A stretch of 9,185 bases of DNA, from the NCBI GenBank assembly GCA_002413095.1, contig DHWI01000059.1, forward strand, positions 23,806 to 32,990, read 5' to 3'. Shown piece after piece: positions 1 to 6,791 of this stretch (its first letter is position 1; each line of letters opens with the position of its first letter). Origin of the DNA: Thermoleophilia bacterium UBA5186. GTDB taxonomy: Bacteria > Actinomycetota > Thermoleophilia > Gaiellales > Gaiellaceae. Position numbers and translations under genes: made by a program. Below the pieces are notes generated by a model. That model had not been told where the DNA came from. It ran no database searches and saw only the letters and a program-made list of their open reading frames with translations.

Positions 1-58
1 GCCCGAACGCTCCCTGCGTCCTACCCTGGCTCGCTTCTCGCACCCCAGGAATCCGGGC

Positions 59-961
59 ATGGAGCCGGCCGAGCCACTGATGAGCCAGTTCTTCCAGCAG
101 GTCGTGAGCGGGCTCGCGTCGGGCGGGATCTTCGCCAGCCTCGCGCTTGCGCTCGTCCTGATCTACCGCGCGACCAGGGTGATCAATTTCGCGCAGGGCG
201 AGATGGCGACCGTCTCGACCTTCGTCGCGTGGTCGCTCGTCCATCACGGGATGCCCTTCTGGGGCGCGTTCTTCCTCACCCTGGCGCTCTCGTTCGTCGG
301 CGGCGTTGCGCTCGAGCGGGTCGTGATCCGGCCGGTGGAGAGCGCGCCGGTGCTGACGGTCGTGATCGTGACGCTCGGGCTCGCGATTCTGCTCAACGGC
401 GTCACGAGCGTGAAGTGGGGGAGCGACGTGAAGAAGTTCCCGAGCCCGTTCCCGACGCGACCGATCCACGTCGGCGGCGTTGCGTTCTCGATCCAGGATC
501 TCGGCGTCATCGGCGTCTCGATCGCGCTCGTGCTGGCGCTCGGGGCGTTCTTCCGCTTCACCAAGGTCGGGCTCGCGCTTCGGGCCGCCGCCTTGAATCC
601 CGAGGCAAGCCGGCTCGTCGGGGTACGGGTCAGCTGGATGCTGGCGCTCGGGTGGGGGCTCGCCGCGGTGCTCGGCGCGGTCTCGGGAATGATGATCGCG
701 CCGGTCGTCTTCCTCGACCCGAACATGATGCAGACGGTGCTGCTCTACGCGCTCGCCGCGGCGATCCTCGGCGGGATGGACAGCCCGCTCGGCGCGGTCG
801 TGGGCGGGCTCGCGCTCGGGGTGATCCTCAACCTGACCGGTGCCTACGTGAACTTCGTCGGCGGGACGCTCCGGCTGCCGGTCGCTCTGGCGGTCATCCT
901 GCTCGTCCTGCTCGTCCGCCCATCCGGGCTCTTCGGGCGCGCTGCGGTGAGGAAGGTTTGA
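59..961 (+). CDS. livH: Branched-chain amino acid ABC transporter permease, LivH type
   Basis: Integral membrane permease of the LivH family, one of two membrane subunits that pass branched-chain amino acids or related ligands from a binding protein into the cell, driven by LivG/LivF ATPases. The 300-residue product is nearly all hydrophobic helices. It carries the family signature INFAQGEM near residues 42-49 and a cytoplasmic EAA-like coupling loop (LRAAALNPEASRLVG) near 173-187. Length fits the family (about 290-300). The ATG at 59 has an AGGA 8 nt upstream. An ATG at 80 would give a start (MSQFFQQ) that looks more like LivH N-termini but has no good ribosome site, so the start is uncertain by 7 residues. 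The stop overlaps the livM start by one base (TGATG). The true ligand cannot be told from the permease. Family call is firm; substrate is inferred. Confidence 0.93.
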   Translation: MEPAEPLMSQFFQQVVSGLASGGIFASLALALVLIYRATRVINFAQGEMATVSTFVAWSLVHHGMPFWGAFFLTLALSFVGGVALERVVIRPVESAPVLTVVIVTLGLAILLNGVTSVKWGSDVKKFPSPFPTRPIHVGGVAFSIQDLGVIGVSIALVLALGAFFRFTKVGLALRAAALNPEASRLVGVRVSWMLALGWGLAAVLGAVSGMMIAPVVFLDPNMMQTVLLYALAAAILGGMDSPLGAVVGGLALGVILNLTGAYVNFVGGTLRLPVALAVILLVLLVRPSGLFGRAAVRKV

Positions 962-2019
962 TGGCGCGCCGCGCACTCGGGCTCGTCGGGTTCCTCGCCG
1001 TCGCGGCGATCGTCGCGCTCGCGCCGCACTGGGTCAGCGACTTCCGCGCGTTCCAGCTCGCGAGCGTCGGCGTCTACGTCATCGCGATCGTCGGGTTGAA
1101 CGTGCTGACGGGCTACAGCGGCCAGATCTCCCTCGGCCACGGCGCGTTCATGGCGATCGGCGGCTACACGACCGCGATCCTGATGGCGAAGCACGGCGTG
1201 CAGGACCTCTGGACGATCCCGATCGCGGCGCTCGTCGCCGGCGTGGCGGGCTTCCTGTTCGGGATCCCGGCGCTGCGGCTCTCGGGGCTCTACCTCGCCC
1301 TCGTGACCTTCGGGATCGCGGTTTCCTTCCCGTCGCTGCTCAAGAAGTTCGCGGGCCTGACGGGAGGCGGCCGCGGCCTGAATCTCTTCGGCCTCCCGCA
1401 GCAGACCGGCGGCGGCGTCAGTGTCAAGGTGCTCGGCCACGTGCTGACGAACAACGACTGGCTCTACTACCTGACCTGGACGATTGCGGGCGTGTTGTTC
1501 GTCGTGGGCTGGCTCCTCCTGCGTGGACAGACGGGTCGCGCGCTTCGCGCCCTGCGCGACAGCCCGGTCGCGGCGGCCTCGGCGGGCGTGTGGCCGGCGC
1601 TCTACAAGACGCTCGCCTTCGGGATCTCCGCCGCGTTCGCCGGAGTCGCGGGCTCGCTGCTCGCGATCGCCGTCGCGTTCGTCAACCCGGACACCTTCCC
1701 GATCTCGCTCTCGATCACGCTGCTCGTCGGCGCGGTCGTGGCCGGGATCGGCTCGGTGCTCGGCCGCTTCGGCTCCTACGTGGGGCCGCTCGCAGGCGCC
1801 TCGCTGATCGTCTTCCTGCAGGCGTACGCGTCCGACTTCCTCCGCTGGATCGAAAAGGGGATCCCGCTACACGCCGACCCGAAGGCGCCGGGTGTGCCCG
1901 CGGTGATCTTCGGGCTCGTCGTCATCGTCGTGATGCTGCTGTTCCCGGCCGGCGTCGGCGGCGTGCTCGACCGCGGTCTCGGCGTGCTAACCAGTCGCCT
2001 CACGCGGCGGTCTTACTAG
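961..2019 (+). CDS. livM: Branched-chain amino acid ABC transporter permease, LivM type
   Basis: Second membrane subunit of the same importer, 352 residues, LivM family. The N-terminal part has the diagnostic TGYSGQISLGHGAFMAIGGY segment at residues 50-69. An EAA-like coupling loop (GRALRALRDSPVAAASAG) lies near residues 192-209. Several hydrophobic helices follow, ending in a short basic tail. The reading frame stays open far upstream through livH, but family similarity begins only at the ATG at 961. That ATG shares its first base with the livH stop and is preceded by the purine-rich site GAGGAAGG at 949-956, so translational coupling to livH is likely. LivH and LivM normally form a heterodimer. 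Family assignment is strong from the motifs; the transported ligand is not determined. Confidence 0.94.
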   Translation: MARRALGLVGFLAVAAIVALAPHWVSDFRAFQLASVGVYVIAIVGLNVLTGYSGQISLGHGAFMAIGGYTTAILMAKHGVQDLWTIPIAALVAGVAGFLFGIPALRLSGLYLALVTFGIAVSFPSLLKKFAGLTGGGRGLNLFGLPQQTGGGVSVKVLGHVLTNNDWLYYLTWTIAGVLFVVGWLLLRGQTGRALRALRDSPVAAASAGVWPALYKTLAFGISAAFAGVAGSLLAIAVAFVNPDTFPISLSITLLVGAVVAGIGSVLGRFGSYVGPLAGASLIVFLQAYASDFLRWIEKGIPLHADPKAPGVPAVIFGLVVIVVMLLFPAGVGGVLDRGLGVLTSRLTRRSY

Positions 2020-2031
2020 GCTGAGGGTCTG

Positions 2032-3237
2032 ATGAGGAAACTTTCGCTTGCCTGCGCGCTCGTAGCTGCGCTCACGACCGCCGCGGCGGCGCTCGGGGCG
2101 ACGCGCTCCGATCCGGGCGTCGACGCGAACTCGATCCTGATCGGCGGGACGGCGCCCCTCTCGGGCGAGGCGTCCGCCGGCGCCGGCGTGGCCCGCGGCG
2201 CCGAGGCGTACTTCAAGTGGGTGGACGCGCACGGCGGCGTCAACGGGCGGAAGATCGAGTACCGCTACCTCGACGACGGCTACGACCCGTCGCGCACCGT
2301 GCAGGCGACGCGCCAGCTCGTCCAGCAGGACAAGGTCTTCGCGATCTACAACACGCTCGGCACCGCGAACAACCTCGCCATCCGCTCGTTCCTGAACCAG
2401 TCGAAGGTGCCGCAGCTCTTCTCGGCCTCCGGCGCCACGACCCTGGGCCGCGACTACGCGCAGTACCCGTACACGATGGGCTATATCCCGAGCTACGCGG
2501 CGGAGGGGAAGATCTACGGCCAGTACATCGTGAAGACGCGTCCGAAGGCGAAGATCGCGGTGCTCTACCAGGACGACGACTACGGGAACGACCTCCTCGG
2601 CGGGCTGCGCAAGGGCCTCGGCGGGCGGGCGCGCCAGCTCGTCGCGAAGGCCGGCTACGACCCGACTGCCACGGACGTCGCGTCGCAGGTTGCGCAACTG
2701 AAGGGATCCGGGGCCGACACGTTCGCGATCTTCGCGTTCGGCAAGTTCTCGCTCCAGGCGTTCTTCGCGATGAACAAGCTCGGCTGGCGGCCAAAGGTCA
2801 CGATCGTGAACGCCGTTTCGAGCGCCTCCGGGCTGATGGCTCTTCCGCCGGCGGCGTCGACCGAGGGCTCCGTCTCGATCGTCTTCACGAAGGATCCCGC
2901 GAACCCCGCGTGGGCGAAGGACAAGGGGCTGAAGCTCTTCCAGACGGTGATGAAGCGCTACTACGCGGACGGCGTGAAGTCCGGGTACGCGGCCGCCGGC
3001 GCCTCCTCCGCGTACACGATGGTCGACGCGCTGAAGAAGGCCGGGAAGGACCCGACGCGCGCGAGCCTCGTGAACGCGGCGACGCACCTGAACGAGCGCG
3101 GCAACCCGTTCCTCCTCCCGGGGATCGTCGTGAAGACCACGCCGCGCGACCGCTTCCCCGTGTCGCAGCTGCGGCTGCAGCGCTGGCACAAGGGCCGCTG
3201 GAACATCTTCGGGAAGATGCTGGTCGCGAAGCCGTAA
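2032..3237 (+). CDS. ABC transporter ligand-binding protein, LivK-like (Peripla_BP_6 type)
   Basis: Extracytoplasmic binding protein of the branched-chain amino acid (type I periplasmic fold) class, 401 residues, the usual length. It starts with an export signal: MRK, then a hydrophobic Ala/Leu core to about residue 20, with likely cleavage after AALGA near residue 23. There is no lipobox cysteine at the end of that core, so it looks secreted rather than lipid-anchored. The mature part opens with the typical ILIGGTAPLSGEASAG (ligand pocket start, about 35-50) and AEAYFKWVDAHGGVNGRKI. Further on come an YNTLGTANNLAIRSFLNQSKVPQLF segment and AVLYQDDDYGND, both typical of the family. A GAGGG site lies 4 nt before the ATG, 12 nt after livM. 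It presumably feeds LivH/LivM; ligands in this family include Leu/Ile/Val, amides, urea and aromatic acids, and the sequence does not separate them. Confidence 0.92.
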   Translation: MRKLSLACALVAALTTAAAALGATRSDPGVDANSILIGGTAPLSGEASAGAGVARGAEAYFKWVDAHGGVNGRKIEYRYLDDGYDPSRTVQATRQLVQQDKVFAIYNTLGTANNLAIRSFLNQSKVPQLFSASGATTLGRDYAQYPYTMGYIPSYAAEGKIYGQYIVKTRPKAKIAVLYQDDDYGNDLLGGLRKGLGGRARQLVAKAGYDPTATDVASQVAQLKGSGADTFAIFAFGKFSLQAFFAMNKLGWRPKVTIVNAVSSASGLMALPPAASTEGSVSIVFTKDPANPAWAKDKGLKLFQTVMKRYYADGVKSGYAAAGASSAYTMVDALKKAGKDPTRASLVNAATHLNERGNPFLLPGIVVKTTPRDRFPVSQLRLQRWHKGRWNIFGKMLVAKP

Positions 3238-3246
3238 GCTCACGGT

Positions 3247-5595
3247 GTGCGTGAGCTGCTCGGCCTACGTCTCGAGGAGCTGTGCGCGGAGGCGCGGGCG
3301 CTCAGGCGCGGGCCGCTCGTCACCTACTCGCCGAAGGTCTTCATCCCGCTCACGAAGCTCTGCCGCGACGTCTGCCACTACTGCACGTTCGCTGCACCGC
3401 CTCGGCGCGGCGAGCGCGCGTACATGTCGATCGAGGAGGTGCTGGAGGTCGCGCGTGCCGGCCGGGCCGCCGGCTGCCGGGAGGCGCTCTTCACGCTCGG
3501 CGACAAGCCTGAGCTGCGCTACCGGGCGGCGCGCGAGGAACTGGCCGCGCTCGGGTGCGCGTCGACTTTGGAGTACCTCGCGCGGGCTGCGGAGGCGGTG
3601 CTCGAGGAGACGGGCCTGCTCCCGCATCTGAACCCTGGCGTCATGTCGCGGGCCGACCTGGAGCTGCTGCGTCCGGTCTCGGCCTCGATGGGGATCATGC
3701 TCGAGACGACGTCGGAGCGGCTGTCGCAGCGTGGCGGGCCGCACTTCGGCTCGCCCGACAAGCTCCCGGCGGCGCGGCTCGAGACGCTGCGGCTCGCGGG
3801 CGAGCTGCGCGTGCCCTTCACGACCGGGATCCTGATCGGGATCGGCGAGACGCGCGAGGAGCGGCTAGAGGCGCTGGCTGCGATCGCGGCGCTGCACGAG
3901 CGCTACGGCCACATCCAGGAGATGATCGTCCAGAACTTCCGGGCAAAGGCCGGGACGAAGATGGCCGACGCGCCCGAGCCGTCGCTCGAGGACCACCTCT
4001 GGACGATCGCTGCCGCGCGCTTGTTGCTCCCGGCCGACGTGCACCTCCAGGCTCCGCCGAACCTCGCCTTCGACGAGTTCCCGCGCCTGCTCGACGCCGG
4101 CATCGACGACTGGGGCGGTGTGTCGCCGGTGACGATCGACCATGTCAACCCGGAAGCGCCATGGCCCGAGCTCGAGCTGCTCGACCAGGCGACCGAGAGC
4201 CGTGGGCTGCAGCTCGCGGCGCGTCTCCCCGTCTATCCGGAGTTCGTCTCGGGCCGCTGGCTCGACGCGCGGGTCATGCCCCACGTGCTGCGCGCGTCCG
4301 ACGCCATGGGGCTCGCGCGCGAGGACGACTGGGCGCCCGGCGAGTTGGGCCCGGTGCCGACGCGATTCCTCGCGCGGCGCGATCCGCTGCCGGTCGACTC
4401 GCGCGACGAGCTGGGCGAGGAGGAGCTCCTGCGCCTCCTCCGGGCGCGTGGGAGCGAGCGCGAGCGCGTGCTTGCGGCCGCCGACGCGCTGCGGTTCGAG
4501 GTGTGCGGCGACGAGGTCAGCTACGTCGTCACGCGGAACATCCAGTACACGAACGTCTGCTATTTCCGCTGCGGCTTCTGCGCCTTCTCGAAGGGCAAGC
4601 TCGCCGCGAACCTGCGCGGGCCCGCGTACCTCGTCCCGCTCGACGAGATCGTGCGCCGCTGCGAGGAAGCGTGGGCGCGCGGCGCGACCGAGGTGTGCCT
4701 CCAAGGCGGGATCCACCCGGCGTTCACCGGCCGCTTCTACCTCGACGTCGTCCGGGCGATCAAAGGTGCGTTGCCGGATCTGCACGTGCACGCCTTCTCG
4801 GCGCTCGAGGTCTGGCAGGGTGCGGCGACGCTCGGACTTCCCCTCGACGACTACCTTGCGGAGCTGCGCGACGCGGGTCTGTCGTCTCTTCCGGGCACGG
4901 CTGCGGAGATCCTCGACGACGAGGTGCGGCGCGTGATCTGCCCCGACAAGGTCACGACCGCGCAATGGCTCGAGGTGCACGAGGCCGCGCATCGCGTCGG
5001 CCTCAAGTCGAACGTGACGATGATGTTCGGGCACGTCGAAGGGCCCCGGAGCTGGGCGCGGCATCTGGTCGAGTCGCGCAAGCAGCAGCGGCGGAGCGGC
5101 GGGTTCACCGAGTTCGTGCCGCTCCCGTTCGTGCACATGGAGGCGCCGATCGCGCTGAAAGGGCAGGCGCGGCGCGGGCCGACCTTCGGCGAGGTGCTGC
5201 TCGTGCACGCGGTCGCGCGCCTGGCGCTGCATCCGTGGATCACGAACATCCAGGTCTCGTGGGTGAAGCTCGGCCCCGACGGGGTCGCAGCGGCGCTGCG
5301 GGCCGGCGTGAACGACCTCGGCGGGACGCTGATGAACGAGTCGATCTCGCGTGCCGCAGGGGCGGAGCACGGCCAGGAGTTCGCGCCGGAGGCGATGGAA
5401 GCCTTGATCCGCGCGAACGGCCGAGTGCCGAGGCAGCGAACGACGCTCTACGGGGACGCGCCCGAGGAGCGCCGGCGAGCGTCGTTCGGAGCGGCGCCGC
5501 TGGCGGAGCCCTTCAATCCGCCAGTACGTGATGCCGGGTTGAAGGCGCCGCCGCGGCTGGTTCGGCCTGGCATGGCCGACGCCGAGGCGATATAG
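3247..5595 (+). CDS. fbiC: FO synthase, bifunctional CofG-CofH radical SAM enzyme
   Basis: Makes 7,8-didemethyl-8-hydroxy-5-deazariboflavin (FO), the chromophore of coenzyme F420, from tyrosine and 5-amino-6-ribitylaminouracil. It is a cytosolic protein with two radical-SAM domains, each holding a [4Fe-4S] cluster. The CofG half (about 20-350) has CX3CX2C at C39/C43/C46 (LCRDVCHYC) and LFTLGDKPELRY, MLETTSERL and WGGVSPVTIDHVNPE. The CofH half (about 410-760) has a second CX3CX2C at C438/C442/C445 (VCYFRCGFC) and LQGGIHP, FSALEV, MMFGHVEG and GGTLMNESISRAAG. At 782 residues it is somewhat shorter than mycobacterial FbiC, with both catalytic halves complete. The start is GTG: the binding-protein stop codon lies in the same frame 12 nt upstream, so no earlier start is possible. 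No clear ribosome site is seen. The 9-nt gap suggests cotranscription with the transporter genes. No other F420 genes are in the window. Confidence 0.97.
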   Translation: MRELLGLRLEELCAEARALRRGPLVTYSPKVFIPLTKLCRDVCHYCTFAAPPRRGERAYMSIEEVLEVARAGRAAGCREALFTLGDKPELRYRAAREELAALGCASTLEYLARAAEAVLEETGLLPHLNPGVMSRADLELLRPVSASMGIMLETTSERLSQRGGPHFGSPDKLPAARLETLRLAGELRVPFTTGILIGIGETREERLEALAAIAALHERYGHIQEMIVQNFRAKAGTKMADAPEPSLEDHLWTIAAARLLLPADVHLQAPPNLAFDEFPRLLDAGIDDWGGVSPVTIDHVNPEAPWPELELLDQATESRGLQLAARLPVYPEFVSGRWLDARVMPHVLRASDAMGLAREDDWAPGELGPVPTRFLARRDPLPVDSRDELGEEELLRLLRARGSERERVLAAADALRFEVCGDEVSYVVTRNIQYTNVCYFRCGFCAFSKGKLAANLRGPAYLVPLDEIVRRCEEAWARGATEVCLQGGIHPAFTGRFYLDVVRAIKGALPDLHVHAFSALEVWQGAATLGLPLDDYLAELRDAGLSSLPGTAAEILDDEVRRVICPDKVTTAQWLEVHEAAHRVGLKSNVTMMFGHVEGPRSWARHLVESRKQQRRSGGFTEFVPLPFVHMEAPIALKGQARRGPTFGEVLLVHAVARLALHPWITNIQVSWVKLGPDGVAAALRAGVNDLGGTLMNESISRAAGAEHGQEFAPEAMEALIRANGRVPRQRTTLYGDAPEERRRASFGAAPLAEPFNPPVRDAGLKAPPRLVRPGMADAEAI

Positions 5596-5618
5596 CTGCG
5601 CCTACACGTATATTCGTC

Positions 5619-5653
5619 TTGACAATTAGTCGATTAATCGTGTAGTCTCACTC
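5619..5653 (+). promoter_or_regulatory. Promoter of the fic gene, probably leaderless
   Basis: A perfect -35 hexamer TTGACA (5619-5624) is followed after 18 nt by TAGTCT (5643-5648), which fits the TANNNT -10 pattern of actinobacteria. Five bases after the -10 lies the A of the ATG at 5654, where transcription would be expected to begin. No ribosome site precedes that ATG. Together this suggests a leaderless mRNA. The segment is strikingly AT-rich compared with the surrounding genes. The promoter is seen by motif only; the transcription start is inferred. Confidence 0.7.
5625..5648 (+). promoter_or_regulatory. Putative operator: three tandem 8-mers with an inner 10-bp palindrome
   Basis: Between the -35 and the end of the -10 lie three contiguous 8-base units, ATTAGTCG (5625-5632), ATTAATCG (5633-5640) and TGTAGTCT (5641-5648), sharing the pattern NNTARTCN. 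The perfect palindrome CGATTAATCG spans 5631-5640. A protein bound here would block RNA polymerase. The downstream Fic protein ends in a winged-helix domain and is an obvious candidate for self-repression; that link is inference only. Confidence 0.45.
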
Positions 5654-6784
5654 ATGCTCTTCGCCACGCCTACAACCACCAATGAGCTTCGTGCGCGCCT
5701 CGACGAGCTCGACGATCTCCGTAACGCGCTCGGGCGCGAGGTGGACCATCCCAGCCCGTGGCTCGGAACTCTTCGCCGGGCGGTCAAAGCCGCTTCGGTC
5801 GAGAGCTCCGTCTCGATCGAGGGCTACACGGTGCCGCATGAAGAAGCGGCTGCAATCGTGTCAGGCGACGAACCTGCCGATCCGGACGACAAGAATCGCA
5901 TGGCCGTCGCCTGCTACGCGCGGGCGATGGATCACGTCGGAGTGATGGGCCTCGATCCGGTATTCCGATGGAACGACCGCGTCATCCTGGATCTCCACTT
6001 CGATGCCTGCTACTTCCAGCGCGACAAGAGTCCGGGGCATTGGCGGACCGGTCCCGTGAGCGTGACGGGCACCGGAGGCGGAGTCGTCTACACAGCGCCG
6101 GATGGCGAGCACGTAGTCACCCTGATGTCCGAAGCGGTCGACTGGTTGAACCAAGGGGACGTCGACGCTCACGTGGTCGTCCGAGGCGCGATGGCGCACT
6201 TGCACATGGTCTCCGTCCACCCATTCCGAGATGGAAACGGCCGTATCTCGCGCATTGTCCAATCGCTCGTGCTCGCCCGGGAGGGATTGCTATCTGCAGA
6301 GTTCGCTTCGATCGAGGAGTACCTCGCCGACCATACACCTGAGTACTACGGCGTCCTCCAGAGCGTGCAGGGAGGTCGCTATCAGCCGGACCGTGACGCC
6401 TCCGAGTGGGTCATCTTCTGCGTGGAGGCTCACATCGCCCAGGCCCGCAAGCGGCTGGAGCAGATCATGGAAGCGGCGGCCCGATGGAGGTACCTGGAAC
6501 ATCTAGCGAAGAGCAAGGACTGGACAGACCGCCTGGTAATTGCCTTAGAGCAAAGCCTGATCGGAGGCACGGATAGAGCCAGCTACGAACGGGAGGCGGA
6601 CGTCTCGTCCGCGACCGCGAGCAACGATTTTCGGCGGCTCCTCGACGCAGGACTTGTCGTGCAGAAAGGCCGCGGCCGCAATACACGCTACGTAGCGAGC
6701 GACGATCTGCGCGACCAAGTGGCGGCCGCCGTTGAGGAGGATCGCGCTCGCGGCGGCAGCCCTGGAGCGCTGACGGTCGGCTGA
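5654..6784 (+). CDS. Class II Fic family protein (AMP-transferase) with C-terminal winged helix
   Basis: Fic proteins usually move AMP from ATP onto a hydroxyl side chain of a target protein. This 376-residue protein has the complete active-site motif HPFRDGNGRISR at 189-200, with catalytic H189. An N-terminal inhibitory motif SVSIEG (S52 to G57, with E56 as the expected inhibitory glutamate) places it in class II, where one chain carries its own brake, so no separate antitoxin is required. Residues 308-352 look like a winged-helix DNA-binding domain (SSATASNDFRRLLDAGLVVQKGRGRNTRYV), a common add-on in this group. No signal peptide or membrane segment is seen. The gene has its own AT-rich promoter and no ribosome site. 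Hand counts on two 60-base rows gave 33 and 36 G+C against 43 in an fbiC row, suggesting a different origin. The target protein is unknown. Confidence 0.93.
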   Translation: MLFATPTTTNELRARLDELDDLRNALGREVDHPSPWLGTLRRAVKAASVESSVSIEGYTVPHEEAAAIVSGDEPADPDDKNRMAVACYARAMDHVGVMGLDPVFRWNDRVILDLHFDACYFQRDKSPGHWRTGPVSVTGTGGGVVYTAPDGEHVVTLMSEAVDWLNQGDVDAHVVVRGAMAHLHMVSVHPFRDGNGRISRIVQSLVLAREGLLSAEFASIEEYLADHTPEYYGVLQSVQGGRYQPDRDASEWVIFCVEAHIAQARKRLEQIMEAAARWRYLEHLAKSKDWTDRLVIALEQSLIGGTDRASYEREADVSSATASNDFRRLLDAGLVVQKGRGRNTRYVASDDLRDQVAAAVEEDRARGGSPGALTVG

Positions 6785-6791
6785 GTCAGCC
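6779..6791. repeat. Inverted repeat spanning both stop codons of the convergent fic and lysA genes
   Basis: GGCTGAGTCAGCC is symmetric about the single base at 6785. Its left arm holds the fic stop (TGA, 6782-6784) and its right arm holds the lysA stop (TGA on the - strand, 6786-6788). As a hairpin it would have at most a short stem and tiny loop and no T-run follows, so it is a poor classical terminator. Confidence 0.5.

Noticed and set aside
229..960. Long open extension of the livM frame upstream of 961
   Set aside because: The translation there is Arg/Ala/Gly-rich with no LivM similarity and lies over livH in another frame; a high-GC shadow.
1987..3243. 418-codon open frame on the - strand opposite the binding-protein gene
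   Set aside because: Arg/Val/His/Leu-rich low-complexity translation typical of antisense frames in high-GC DNA; the + strand gene has clear family motifs and a signal peptide.
3865..5370. 501-codon open frame on the - strand opposite fbiC, and a 658-codon frame in another + frame (3555-5531)
   Set aside because: Both lie wholly within fbiC, which has both radical-SAM cysteine motifs in its own frame; the translations are composition-driven and match no recognisable family.
5586..5602. GGCG...CGCC inverted repeat after fbiC as a terminator
   Set aside because: Only four base pairs with a nine-base loop and no T-run; not convincing.
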